Part shown: positions 1 through 8,371 of the stretch, piece after piece
Position numbering within the stretch: position 1 is the first letter of the stretch
Layout: every line of letters starts with the position of its first letter
Source: Chloroflexota bacterium
Lineage (GTDB): Bacteria > Chloroflexota > Dehalococcoidia > UBA2979
Reading direction: 5' to 3'
DNA length: 10,426 nt
Assembly (NCBI GenBank): GCA_947446155.1
Contig: CANFFZ010000071.1
Span: forward strand, 1 to 10,426
Program-made: the position numbers and the translations under genes
The notes under the pieces: model-generated
The model's input: the letters and a program-made list of their open reading frames with translations, nothing else
The model's database searches: none
Told to the model about the DNA's origin: nothing

Positions 1-87
1 CGCCAGATGTCCGTCGATCAGTACATCGCGGACGCGATCATCGTGCTGGGCTCGATCGACATCGTCCTGAGCGAGGTTGACCGCTAG
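1..87 (+). CDS. nuoD: NADH-quinone oxidoreductase subunit D, C-terminal end (partial)
   Basis: Only the last 28 codons and the TAG stop are in the window; the gene begins upstream. The frame reads RQMSVDQYIADAIIVLG and ends in GSIDIVLSEVDR. This matches the characteristic C-terminus of NuoD, the 49-kDa subunit, where a Gly-Ser-x-Asp sequence is followed by a terminal (G/S)-E/D-V-D-R. In Complex I, NuoD forms the quinone-reduction site with NuoB and docks on NuoH. The final G of its stop codon is the first base of the nuoH GTG start, so translation of the two is probably coupled. nuoC and nuoB are expected further upstream but cannot be seen. The identification rests on the short tail plus position directly before nuoH. 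Confidence 0.88.
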   Translation, partial: RQMSVDQYIADAIIVLGSIDIVLSEVDR

Positions 88-1210
88 TGAACAACTCGCT
101 CTTCGGCTTCGAGATCAACGTCTGGTTCGACGGCCTTGCCCGCCTAGGGCTGATCGTCAGCGTGATGACGGTCGTCGCGATGGGCCTCATCTACGGCGAG
201 CGCAAGATCCTCGCGCGGTTCCAGCAGCGCATCGGGCCGCAGAAGACCGGCCCGTTCGGCCTGCTGCAGTCGGTCGCGGACGCCATCAAACTGGTGGGCA
301 AGGAAGACCTGCGCCCCAACTCCGCCGACCCGTGGACGTTCGAGTTGGCCCCGTACTTCGTCTTCATCCCGATCTTCCTCGGGTTCGTCTCGCTGCCGTT
401 CCTGCTGGACGTGAACATCCGCCTGCTGGAACTCGGCCTGCTCTACTTCATCGCCGTGTCGTCCGTGAACATCGTCGGCTGGGTGATGGCCGGCTGGGGC
501 TCGGACAACCGCTACGCGATGATCGGCGGCATGCGCGCCGCGGCGCAGGCGATCTCCTACGAACTCCCGCTCGTCCTCAGCCTCGTCGTCGTGGCGATGC
601 TCGCCGGCTCGCTCAACCTGAAGGACATCGTCGAGGGTCAGGCGGTCGTCCCGTACGTCGTCTGGCTGCCGCTCGCATTCGTCATCTTCTTCATCTCCAC
701 GCTGGCCGAGATGAACCGCCCGCCCTTCGACATCCCGATCGGTGAGTCCGAGGTCGTCGGTGGTCCGTTCGTGGAGTACTCCGGCATCCGCTGGTCGATG
801 TTCATGCTCGGCGAGTACGCCAGCCTCTGGATCCTGTCGACGCTGACCGCCGCGGTGTTCCTCGGCGGCTACTCCTGGCCGTTCGGCGAGGACCTCGGCA
901 AGGGCTACCAGCTACTGCTGATGACCGCGAAGTCCGGGCTCTACATCTTCGTGGTGTTCTGGGTGCGCGCCTCGATCCCGCGTCTGCGCATCGACCAGTT
1001 GATGGCGTACTCGTGGAAGGTCCTGCTCCCGATCAGCCTGGCGCAGGTGCTCGTCGTCGGCTTCGTGCGCGTGTACGAACTGCCCGATGTCGTCCTTACC
1101 GCCGCCGGCATCCTCGGCCTCGTCGCCCTCGTGTCCATCACCGGCCGCGCGGTGGCCAGCACGCGACGCCTTCCCGGCGCCGCGCGCACGATGCGAAGTG
1201 AGACCGCCTG

Positions 1211-1211
<1 letters not shown>
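87..1211 (+). CDS. nuoH: NADH-quinone oxidoreductase subunit H (membrane, quinone chamber)
   Basis: NuoH (ND1 family, usually 8 membrane helices) anchors the peripheral arm of Complex I to the membrane and lines the quinone tunnel. The 374-residue product has the family landmarks: E38-R39-K40 followed by the RIGP and GPFGLLQ stretch (about residues 48-61), DAIKLVGKED at 65-74, and the acidic loop from AEMNRPPFD (207-215) through E220, E222 and E230 that couples quinone chemistry to proton pumping. WVRASIPRLRIDQLM lies at 292-306. Length is slightly above the common 320-350, from a short polar C-terminal tail rich in Arg. The start is GTG, overlapping the nuoD stop by one base, with a weak GAGG about 10 bases upstream. 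The stop overlaps the nuoI ATG by one base (TGATG). Identification is firm. Confidence 0.97.
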
Positions 1212-1708
<497 letters not shown>

Positions 1709-1718
1709 GACGACGCGC

Positions 1719-2360
1719 GTGTTCGACCGTCTCCCCCTGCCCTCGCAGTTTGACCGCACGATCATCGCGGGGGGCACCGTGCTCGTCCTCGGTGCTGCGC
1801 CGGTCGTCGTCGTCCTCGCGGCGCTGCTGATCGTCGATCGCATCACCGCGCCGGAGTTCATCTTCTTCCTCGCCTCGGCGATGCTCCTCGCGAGCGCGCT
1901 CGGCGTGGTGCTGATGAAGAACATCGTGCATGCCGCCCTGAGCCTCGTCGTCACGCTGCTCGGCGTCGCCTCGATCTACTTGCTGCTGCTGACCGAGTTC
2001 CTCGCGCTGGTGCAGATCCTGGTCTACGGCGGCGGCGTGGTCATCCTCCTGCTCTTCGGTCTCATGATGACCAACGCTCAGGACGACCCCGTGGTCACCG
2101 ATGGCTCCCAGAAGCCCTTCGCCTTCGGCGTCGCTGCCCTCATCGCTGGCGTGTTCGTCGCGATGGCGCTCGACGCGCAGTGGGGTTCACCCGAGGCCTC
2201 AATCGTCCCGTTCCGGGACTTCGGCGCGCGCCTCTTCCGTGACTTCAGCCTGCCGGTCGTGATCGTGGCCGTGCTGCTCGACATCGCCTTCACGGGCGCC
2301 TTCGTCAACGCGCGTCGTGCCGATGCCGCCACGGCCGCCCGAGGGGAGGCCCGTTCGTGA
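1719..2360 (+). CDS. nuoJ: NADH-quinone oxidoreductase subunit J (membrane), N-terminally extended
   Basis: NuoJ (ND6 family) is a membrane subunit next to NuoH and NuoK whose third helix contains the pi-bulge involved in coupling. The diagnostic stretch is residues 84-117: SIYLLLLTEFLALVQILVYG with E93 and Y103, then GGVVILLLFGLMM. The usual NuoJ start region aligns near residue 45 (EFIFFLASAMLLASALGVVL). The roughly 44 residues before it include an additional hydrophobic segment (about 14-39) that most NuoJ proteins lack. The GTG start lies 10 bases after nuoI, with GTAGGA about 8 bases upstream. An in-frame GTG at 1779 behind a run of six Gs is an alternative start but would still leave part of the extension. 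The stop overlaps nuoK by four bases (GTGA). Family assignment is firm; the exact start is less so. Confidence 0.93.
   Translation: MFDRLPLPSQFDRTIIAGGTVLVLGAAPVVVVLAALLIVDRITAPEFIFFLASAMLLASALGVVLMKNIVHAALSLVVTLLGVASIYLLLLTEFLALVQILVYGGGVVILLLFGLMMTNAQDDPVVTDGSQKPFAFGVAALIAGVFVAMALDAQWGSPEASIVPFRDFGARLFRDFSLPVVIVAVLLDIAFTGAFVNARRADAATAARGEARS
2341..2349 (+). promoter_or_regulatory. Ribosome binding site deciding the nuoK start
   Basis: GAGGGGAGG lies inside the end of nuoJ, 7 bases before the GTG at 2357. The competing in-frame ATG at 2366 would be 16 bases away, too far for a good Shine-Dalgarno, so the GTG is the better start. Confidence 0.7.
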
Positions 2361-2665
2361 TCCCCATGGAGAACTTCCTCGTCCTCTCCGGGCTGCTGTT
2401 CTCGATCGGACTCTTCGGAGTGCTCTCGCGCCGCAGCGCCATCCTCATTCTGATGTCCGTCGAGTTGATGCTCGCGGCCGTCGCGATCAACTTCATCGCC
2501 TTCGCCTCATACCGCGACACGGAGGCCTTCAGCGGCCTCGTGTTCGCGCTCTTCGTGATCACCGTCGCGGCAGCCGAGGTCGGCCTGGCGCTCGGCATCG
2601 TGCTCCGGCTCTTCCGTGAGCGACGCACGGCCAACGTGGACGAGGCGAGCAGCCTGAAGTGGTAG
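2357..2665 (+). CDS. nuoK: NADH-quinone oxidoreductase subunit K (membrane)
   Basis: NuoK (ND4L family, 3 membrane helices, about 100 residues) helps form one of the proton paths of Complex I. The 102-residue product has the two membrane glutamates essential in the family: E36 in the SVELML motif of helix 2 and E74 in AAAEVGLALG of helix 3, at nearly the same positions as E36 and E72 of Escherichia coli NuoK. Helix 1 spans about residues 6-24. The C-terminus is a short charged tail (RERRTANVDE). The start is GTG, overlapping the nuoJ stop by four bases, which suggests translational coupling. An ATG four codons in would give a 99-residue form. Length and motifs are normal. Confidence 0.96.
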   Translation: MIPMENFLVLSGLLFSIGLFGVLSRRSAILILMSVELMLAAVAINFIAFASYRDTEAFSGLVFALFVITVAAAEVGLALGIVLRLFRERRTANVDEASSLKW

Positions 2666-2679
2666 GACGCCGGTCGGCG

Positions 2680-2701
2680 GGCCTCGCCTAACAGCGAGGC
2701 C
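2680..2701 (+). repeat. Intercistronic hairpin between nuoK and nuoL
   Basis: A perfect inverted repeat, GGCCTCGC (2680-2687), six-base loop CTAACA, then GCGAGGCC (2694-2701), sits in the only sizeable gap before nuoL (65 bases). No T run follows, so it does not look like a standard intrinsic terminator. It could be a partial attenuator, an RNA-processing or stability element, or chance in GC-rich DNA. Confidence 0.55.
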
Positions 2702-2714
2702 GGACGCACCGGGC

Positions 2715-2722
2715 GGGAAGGA
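2715..2722 (+). promoter_or_regulatory. Ribosome binding site of nuoL
   Basis: GGGAAGGA ends 8 bases before the GTG at 2731. It supports that start over the in-frame ATG at 2749, which has no Shine-Dalgarno at a suitable distance. Confidence 0.6.
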
Positions 2723-2730
2723 CGCCCATC

Positions 2731-4653
2731 GTGGGCATCGAGTTCGGCATGGAGCAGGTGTGGGTGCTACCGGCGATCCCGGCGGCGCTCTTCGTCGTCC
2801 TCGCGCTGCTGAGCCCGTTGATCCCCCGGCGCGGTGACTTCATCGCTGCCCTCGGCATGGCCGCCGTCGTCGGGCTTGTCTTCCTCGTGATGCTGGACTA
2901 CACCTCGGTCTTCCACGATGGCCACTTCTCACCCGAGGGCTCGAACGTCCTCTCCTTCGACTGGGTGAACATCGGCCAGGGCTTCTTCGTCATCGAGTTC
3001 TCGACCTTCGTGGACGGCATCACCATGGTGATGCTCCCCGTCGTGACCATCGTCGCGACGATGGTGACCGTGTACTCGATCGGCTACATGCACGGAGAGC
3101 AGCGCTACGGCTGGTACTTCGCCCTCCTCTGCCTGTTCGTGTCCGCGATGCTCATGCTGGTCGTCGCCGGCAACCTCATCCAGTTGTACCTGGCCTGGGA
3201 GGGTGTGGGCCTCGCGTCCTACCTCCTCATCGGCTTCTACTGGGAGCGGCAGTCCGCCGCCGAGGCCGCGAAGAAGGCCTTCATCACCACCCGCATCGGT
3301 GACGTCGGCCTGCTCATCGGCATCATCCTGCTCTGGCGGGCCACCGGGACCTTCGACATCCAGGGCATCATCGAGGCCGCGAAGGCCCACCAGATCGGCG
3401 AGACCTACCTCACCGTCTCGATGCTCTTCCTCTTCATGGGTGCCGTCGGTAAGTCCGCCCAGTTCCCGCTCCACGTATGGCTGCCAGACGCGATGGAAGG
3501 CCCGACGCCCGTCTCCGCCCTCATCCACGCGGCCACGATGGTTGTCGCTGGCGTCTACCTCGTCGCCCGCTTCTCGCCCGTCTACGCCGAGGTGCTCGTC
3601 GCCCGCGACGTCATCCTCTACACCGGCCTGGTCACTGCCGTCATGGCGGCCTCGATGGGCCTCGTGTCGAGCGATATCAAACGCGTGCTCGCTTACTCGA
3701 CGGTGTCGCAGTTGGGCTTCATGTTCGTCGCGCTCGGATCGGGCGCCGTGACGGCCGCGATGTTCCACCTGTTCACGCACGCCTTCTTCAAGGCGCTGTT
3801 GTTCCTCGGCTCCGGTTCCGTGATCCACGCAACGCACCAGCAGGAGGTCGAGAACCTCGGCGGGCTGCGGCACAAGATGCCGTTCACGGCGACGGTGTTC
3901 GCCATCGGCTCGCTCGCGCTGGCGGGCATCCCGATCTTCGCGGGCTTCTGGTCGAAGGACGAAATCCTCCACGAGACGCTGAACAACGCGCCGATCGGTG
4001 TCTACGTCATCCTCGCCGGCACGGCGATGCTCACCGCCATCTACACGACGAGGCTCGTGCTGCTCACCTTCTTCGGCGCGCCGCGTGACCACCACGCCTA
4101 CGACCACGCGCACGAGTCACCGCCGATCATGAACGGCCCGCTCGCGATCCTCGCGCTGCTGGCGATCGTCTCCGGCTTCTTCGTCTTCGACCAGGTCGGC
4201 AAGGCCCTCGGCTTCCCCGGCGGCATCGGCGCGAACGTCTTCCTGGAGCATGCCCACCAGTTCACCGAGCCGGACTACGCTTTCGCGTCGATCGCGACGC
4301 TGATGTCGCTGATGGGCATCGGCATCGGCTGGGCCTACTGGCACGGGGACGCGAAGCGTGCCGTGGCCGCGCGAGCGTGGGCGCCGGACCTGCACGCGCT
4401 GCTGGTCAACCGCTACTACATGGACAACCTGTACCAGGGGATCATCAACCGCGTGATCCTCGGTGCGGGTGCGCTCATCGCCTGGTTCGACAAGAAGGTC
4501 GTCAACGAGACCGGTGTCGATGGCGGGGCGCAGACCATCTCCTACCTCGGCTACCGGCTGAAGTTCCTCCAGACGGGCCGCATCCCCAACTACGCCTTCG
4601 GCATGGCGCTTGGCGTGCTCGTGCTCGCCATCGTCGCCATCGGAAACGCATAA
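2731..4653 (+). CDS. nuoL: NADH-quinone oxidoreductase subunit L (antiporter-like proton channel)
   Basis: NuoL (ND5 family) is the distal proton-pumping subunit, related to Mrp antiporters, and carries the long lateral helix that braces the membrane arm. At 640 residues it has normal length for the family. Charged membrane residues expected for pumping are present: E157 in LAWEGVGLASYLLIGF, K241 in GKSAQFPLHVWLPDAM, H266 in SALIHAATM, K317 in DIKRVLAYSTVSQLG, H350 and K354 in THAFFKALLF, and K409 in GFWSKDEI. The C-terminal third is ND5-specific: a long helical region with WFDKKVVN and a final hydrophobic helix near 621-638. The GTG start has GGGAAGGA 8 bases upstream. nuoM follows 17 bases after the stop. 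Identification is firm and no defect is visible. Confidence 0.97.
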   Translation: MGIEFGMEQVWVLPAIPAALFVVLALLSPLIPRRGDFIAALGMAAVVGLVFLVMLDYTSVFHDGHFSPEGSNVLSFDWVNIGQGFFVIEFSTFVDGITMVMLPVVTIVATMVTVYSIGYMHGEQRYGWYFALLCLFVSAMLMLVVAGNLIQLYLAWEGVGLASYLLIGFYWERQSAAEAAKKAFITTRIGDVGLLIGIILLWRATGTFDIQGIIEAAKAHQIGETYLTVSMLFLFMGAVGKSAQFPLHVWLPDAMEGPTPVSALIHAATMVVAGVYLVARFSPVYAEVLVARDVILYTGLVTAVMAASMGLVSSDIKRVLAYSTVSQLGFMFVALGSGAVTAAMFHLFTHAFFKALLFLGSGSVIHATHQQEVENLGGLRHKMPFTATVFAIGSLALAGIPIFAGFWSKDEILHETLNNAPIGVYVILAGTAMLTAIYTTRLVLLTFFGAPRDHHAYDHAHESPPIMNGPLAILALLAIVSGFFVFDQVGKALGFPGGIGANVFLEHAHQFTEPDYAFASIATLMSLMGIGIGWAYWHGDAKRAVAARAWAPDLHALLVNRYYMDNLYQGIINRVILGAGALIAWFDKKVVNETGVDGGAQTISYLGYRLKFLQTGRIPNYAFGMALGVLVLAIVAIGNA

Positions 4654-4670
4654 GCAGGAGTAGGAACTCG

Positions 4671-6167
4671 ATGACCGCGAACGACGGCTACATCCTGCTC
4701 GCGTTGATCCTCGTGCCTCTGGGCACGGCGGGCCTGCTCATGCTCATCCCGAGCCGCGAGCGCGCCACCATCATCGGCCTCACCGCGCTGTCCAGCCTCG
4801 CGATGTTCGTGATGGCCCTGATCGTTTTCGCCCGCTACCAGTTCGATGGCGACTCCGGCAGTATCTTCCAGGGCACGCGCGCGTGGACCTGGATGGAGAA
4901 CGTCGGCGTCCTCGGCGAGAAGGGCATCCAGTTGAAGGTGGGGGTGGACGGCATCGGCGCGTCCCTCACGCTGCTCACCGGCATCGTCACCGTGCCGGCG
5001 ACGTGGGTCTCATGGAAGATCCAGACCGGACTGAAGGACTTCTTCATCCTCCTCTACATCCTGGTCGCGGGCGTCTTCGGCGTCTTCGTCCTGACCGACC
5101 TCTTCTTCTGGTTCCTCTTCTACGAGGTCGCCCTGCTGCCGATGTACCTGCTCATCGCCGTCTGGGGTTCCACGCGCAAGGAATACGGCGCGATGAAACT
5201 GATGATGATGCTGATGGCGGGCTCCATCTTCATCTTCACCGCGATCTTCGCCCTGTTCACCCACGTGGGTGCTGGCACCTTTGACATGGAGACGCTGATC
5301 CTCGCCCAGAAGAGCGAGGGCTTCCAGAAGGCGTTCTTCCCGCTCGTCGCCATCGGCTGCGGCGTCCTCGGTGCGATGTTCCCGCTGCACTCCTGGTCGC
5401 CGGACGGCCACGCTTCCGCGCCCACGGCAGTATCGATGCTCCACGCTGGCGTCCTGATGAAGGTCGGCGCCTTCGGCGTCCTGCGTCTTGGCTTCCAGAT
5501 GATGCCTCAGGGCGGCGAGTTCTGGGCGCCCGCGCTCATCGTCGTCGGCATCGTCGCCGCGCTGTACGGCGCGATCAGCGCGCTGAAGCAGACCGACATG
5601 AAGTTGATGATGGGCTTCTCCTCCGTCTCACACATGGGCTACGTCTTCATCGGCCTCGGCACCTTCAACTCGATCGGCTGGACGGGCGCCGTCCTCCAGA
5701 TGACCGCGCACGGTCTGATGACGGCCCTCTTCTTCCTCCTCATCGGTGGCATGTACGACCAGGCGCACAACCGAGACATCCCGAACTTCTCCGGCATGGC
5801 GAAGCAGATGCCGATCTGGACCACGTTCTTCATCCTCGCCTCGCTGGCGTCGCTCGGCCTGCCTGGCCTCTCCGGCTTCATCGCCGAGGTGCATATTTTC
5901 ATCGGCGCGTTCCGCGCCTACCCGGTGGTCGGGGGCCTCGCTGTGCTGACGGCGGCGATCACGGCCACCTACTTGCTGCGCATGCTGGCGCAGGCCTTCT
6001 TCGGCGAGATGAACGATCGCTGGACGGGCCTGCGAGAGATCACCGTGATGGAGCGTGCCGGGGCGACCGTCCTGACCGCCGCCATCCTCACGCTCGGACT
6101 GTGGCCCGCGCCATGGATCGACCGGATTACGCCGTCGATCATCCACATCCCGGGGGTCACCCTCTAA
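4671..6167 (+). CDS. nuoM: NADH-quinone oxidoreductase subunit M (antiporter-like), TM7 lysine replaced
   Basis: NuoM (ND4 family, about 14 membrane helices, typically near 500 residues) is a proton-translocating subunit between NuoL and NuoN. The product has 498 residues. Conserved features seen: E152 in FYEVALLPMYLL (equivalent to E. coli E144), K264 in GVLMKVGAFG, K305 in the loop SALKQTDMK, H347 in TAHGLMTALFF, and E406 in GFIAEVHIF. The TM7 region reads VLGAMFPLHSWSPDGH. The position where E. coli NuoM has essential K234, and where NuoL and NuoN here have lysine, is L233. The ATG follows GCAGGAGTAGGA (4654-4665). The reading frame stays open far upstream inside nuoL, but that stretch is Arg/Pro-rich shadow, so this ATG is chosen. 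Confidence 0.96.
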   Translation: MTANDGYILLALILVPLGTAGLLMLIPSRERATIIGLTALSSLAMFVMALIVFARYQFDGDSGSIFQGTRAWTWMENVGVLGEKGIQLKVGVDGIGASLTLLTGIVTVPATWVSWKIQTGLKDFFILLYILVAGVFGVFVLTDLFFWFLFYEVALLPMYLLIAVWGSTRKEYGAMKLMMMLMAGSIFIFTAIFALFTHVGAGTFDMETLILAQKSEGFQKAFFPLVAIGCGVLGAMFPLHSWSPDGHASAPTAVSMLHAGVLMKVGAFGVLRLGFQMMPQGGEFWAPALIVVGIVAALYGAISALKQTDMKLMMGFSSVSHMGYVFIGLGTFNSIGWTGAVLQMTAHGLMTALFFLLIGGMYDQAHNRDIPNFSGMAKQMPIWTTFFILASLASLGLPGLSGFIAEVHIFIGAFRAYPVVGGLAVLTAAITATYLLRMLAQAFFGEMNDRWTGLREITVMERAGATVLTAAILTLGLWPAPWIDRITPSIIHIPGVTL

Positions 6168-6200
6168 CGAGGTTGGCGGCGCGCGGCTGAGACGGATTCG

Positions 6201-6207
6201 GGGAGGA
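6201..6207 (+). promoter_or_regulatory. Ribosome binding site of nuoN
   Basis: GGGAGGA lies 5 bases before the GTG at 6213. The in-frame ATG at 6225 would be 17 bases away, so GTG is favoured. Confidence 0.65.
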
Positions 6208-6212
6208 CGACT

Positions 6213-7682
6213 GTGACCGACATCATGGGCAATGCCCTGAACATGCAGTACTCGCTACTGCTGCCGGAGATCCTCCTGGCGTTCACGGCCTTCGTCGTCG
6301 TCTTCGCTGACTTATTCAGCGCCGAACTGAAGATCGGCTATCGCCTGCTCCCGCTGCTCACGGTCGCCGGCCTCGTCGCCGCGCTGCTCACGAGCCTGAT
6401 CTTCGTCGACACCACCGACAACTTCTCGATGCTCATCACCGTCGACGCGTTCACCACGTTCTTCCGCGTGCTCTTCTGCGCCGTCGCCATCGCCCTCGTC
6501 ATCGGCTCTCACGAGTACATCGAGGCGCACGTCAACCACCCCGGCGAGTTCTTCGCCCTCCTGCTCCTCTCGACGGCTGGCGCCTCCTTCATGGCCAGCG
6601 CGCAGGACCTCCTGACCGCCTACCTCGCCGTCGAGGTGCTCTCCTTCTCGCTCTACATCGCCGTCTCGCTGGGCCGAAACGACCCGCGCTCAGGCGAGGC
6701 CGCACTGAAGTACGTCCTCCTCGGCGGCGTCGCCTCCGCCTTCCTGCTCTACGGCCTGTCGTTCATCTACGGCGTGGCCGGCTCGACGCAGTACTCCCTC
6801 ATCGCCGAGGGCCTGAGTGGCGATGTCTCGGGCGTCCGTGGCGAACTCGTTCTCGGCCTCGTCCTCATCGTCGCGGGCCTCGGCTTCAAGGCCTCGGCCG
6901 TCCCGTTCCACATGTGGACGCCGGACGCGTACGAGGGCGCCCCGATCCCTGTCACCGCCTACCTCTCTGCCACCTCGAAGGCCGCGACCTTCGCGCTGCT
7001 GCTCCGCTGGTTTGCCGGCCCGCTGCTCCCCGCCATCAACGAGTGGCAGTGGATGCTCGCCGTCATGGCGACTGCCACCATGGTGCTCGGAAACCTGGTC
7101 GCGCTGCAGCAGCGCAACATTAAGCGCCTGCTCGCCTACTCCTCGATCGCGCAGGTGGGCTTCATGCTCATGGCGCTGGTCGGCCTGTCACAGATCACCG
7201 CGGGCGGCCTGCTCGTCCACCTCGGCGGTTACCTCATCACCAACCTCGCCGTCTTCGTCGCGGTGATCCACTTCTACAACCGCACGGGCAAGGAAGAGAT
7301 CGCCGACTTCAAGGGCCTCGCGCAGACGAACCCCTACCTGGCGCTCGTCATGACGGCCGGGCTCTTCTCGCTCGCCGGCATGCCGCTGCTCGTCGGCTTC
7401 TTCACGAAGTTCATCCTCTTCCAGACCGTCGTCGAGGCTGACTTCCTCTGGCTCGTCGTCGTCGCGGTCGTCGCCTCCACCATTTCGCTCTACTACTACC
7501 TGCAGGTCATCAAGCAGATGTATCTTTACCAGCCCGAGGGCGACCCAACCCGTTGGCACCTCACTCCCACCGGCTACCTCTCCACTGGCCTGCTCCTCGC
7601 GGCTGTCGTCGTCCTCGGTGTCTGGGGCACTCCGCTCTACGAAGTCGCCGATCACGCTGCCGCGGCCCTTTTCCCCGCCTAG
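6213..7682 (+). CDS. nuoN: NADH-quinone oxidoreductase subunit N (antiporter-like)
   Basis: NuoN (ND2 family) is the antiporter-like subunit next to NuoK and is the last gene of the cluster here, as is usual. The 489-residue product keeps the charged residues of the half-channels: E141 in YLAVEVLSFSLY (E. coli E133), K226 in GFKASAVPFHMWTPDAYEG (E. coli K217), K256 in SATSKAATFALL (K247), K304 in RNIKRLLAYSSIAQVG, and K399 in GFFTKFILF (K395). The protein is hydrophobic throughout, with a short N-terminal stretch before the first helix. A 45-base gap separates it from nuoM. GTG start with a good Shine-Dalgarno. It ends at a TAG that borders a hairpin facing the convergent downstream gene. Length and motifs are normal. 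Confidence 0.96.
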   Translation: MTDIMGNALNMQYSLLLPEILLAFTAFVVVFADLFSAELKIGYRLLPLLTVAGLVAALLTSLIFVDTTDNFSMLITVDAFTTFFRVLFCAVAIALVIGSHEYIEAHVNHPGEFFALLLLSTAGASFMASAQDLLTAYLAVEVLSFSLYIAVSLGRNDPRSGEAALKYVLLGGVASAFLLYGLSFIYGVAGSTQYSLIAEGLSGDVSGVRGELVLGLVLIVAGLGFKASAVPFHMWTPDAYEGAPIPVTAYLSATSKAATFALLLRWFAGPLLPAINEWQWMLAVMATATMVLGNLVALQQRNIKRLLAYSSIAQVGFMLMALVGLSQITAGGLLVHLGGYLITNLAVFVAVIHFYNRTGKEEIADFKGLAQTNPYLALVMTAGLFSLAGMPLLVGFFTKFILFQTVVEADFLWLVVVAVVASTISLYYYLQVIKQMYLYQPEGDPTRWHLTPTGYLSTGLLLAAVVVLGVWGTPLYEVADHAAAALFPA

Positions 7683-7698
7683 CACCTCTGGGTGCTGG
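7679..7698. terminator. Candidate bidirectional terminator hairpin between convergent genes
   Basis: AGCACC (7681-7686), loop TCTG, GGTGCT (7691-7696) is a perfect 6-base stem, extendable outward by one G-U and one C-G pair. It occupies nearly the whole 16-base space between the stop codons of nuoN (+) and the convergent yqeK-like gene (-). Its position fits a shared terminator. No T run follows on either strand, so it would be non-canonical or need Rho. Confidence 0.5.
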
Positions 7699-8307
7699 CT
7701 ATCCCAATGTGCGCAGCAGGTGGTTTCGGGTGAGCGTCGCCATCGGATGCACCGGTAGCCCCTTGCGCACAGCCTCGTCCTGCCGGAGGTCGAGGTACGC
7801 TAAGGCCCCTCGCTCCAGCGATGCCTCGTGGCCATCATTGCCTACGGCTGCATCGAGGACGTGCTGAAGGGCAGTCCATCGCGCGAGCTTGTTTGGCTCC
7901 ACTTTGTCCGCAACGAACATCGCCCATGCCTCACCCGAGTAGTTGGGGTGGCCCGTCGCGTGCCACCAGATCGCGTCGAACACGCGCTGGTCAGTCACAT
8001 CGAAGCGCTCCCGCAGTGCGAGGGCTGCCAGTGGGCCGTGGAGGATTACAGGCACATCGCGGTCCACCGGATCGATCGAGAGCCCTCGAGCGATTGCACG
8101 TGCGAGGAGGTCAGCGGGCTGCTCTGCGCGTAGCAGATCGTGTCCCTGCGCCATCAGACGAGCGAGGGGCACATCGAGGCCGTGGCGGGCTGCCAGCCGA
8201 TCGGCCAGAGTGACCACCCGGTCGATGTGCGCGATTATCCCCGCGGGCACTTCAATGGTCATGCGCTCGCGCAGTACGCCGTCAGTAATTCGTAACGGGT
8301 TGATCAT
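7699..8307 (-). CDS. yqeK: HD-domain phosphohydrolase, YqeK-like (Ap4A hydrolase family)
   Basis: A 202-residue soluble protein with a complete HD-superfamily metal set: H27, H56-D57 (in AQGHDLL), H90 (ILHGPLAA), H116 (IWWHATGHPNYS) and D134 (FVADKVEPNK). The order LHGPxAA, then AIxxHxTG, then ADKxEPxK is typical of YqeK, which in Firmicutes hydrolyses diadenosine tetraphosphate symmetrically to ADP. The usual Arg/His context around the first histidine (RyxHSxxV) is altered to IIAHIDRVV, so substrate could differ. No membrane segment or signal is seen; a cytoplasmic enzyme. YqeK genes often sit with nadD and rsfS; here the gene is alone and convergent to nuoN. The ATG has only a weak GGA upstream; Met16 is an alternative start. 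HD fold is firm, YqeK placement likely. Confidence 0.78.
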   Translation of the reverse strand: MINPLRITDGVLRERMTIEVPAGIIAHIDRVVTLADRLAARHGLDVPLARLMAQGHDLLRAEQPADLLARAIARGLSIDPVDRDVPVILHGPLAALALRERFDVTDQRVFDAIWWHATGHPNYSGEAWAMFVADKVEPNKLARWTALQHVLDAAVGNDGHEASLERGALAYLDLRQDEAVRKGLPVHPMATLTRNHLLRTLG

Positions 8308-8358
8308 GAGGGTCCGAGTCTCTTAATGATTTCCGCTCAGGATCAAAAGAAAGCACAA

Positions 8359-8371
8359 GAATCGGGGATTC
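8359..8371. repeat. Small palindrome GAATC-GGG-GATTC
   Basis: A 5-3-5 inverted repeat lies 52-64 bases upstream of the yqeK-like start. Two more GATTC copies follow at 8382-8386 and 8395-8399. The placement would fit an operator, but the arms are short and chance is possible. Confidence 0.3.

Noticed and set aside
2929..4113. 394-codon open frame on the - strand opposite nuoL
   Set aside because: The product is a monotonous mix of Glu, Asp, Arg, His and Val, the mirror of hydrophobic GC-rich codons; nuoL on the other strand is certain.
4377..4670. Possible N-terminal extension of NuoM into nuoL
   Set aside because: The upstream part is Arg/Pro/Gly-rich with no NuoM similarity, while ATG 4671 has a clear ribosome binding site and gives the normal NuoM length.
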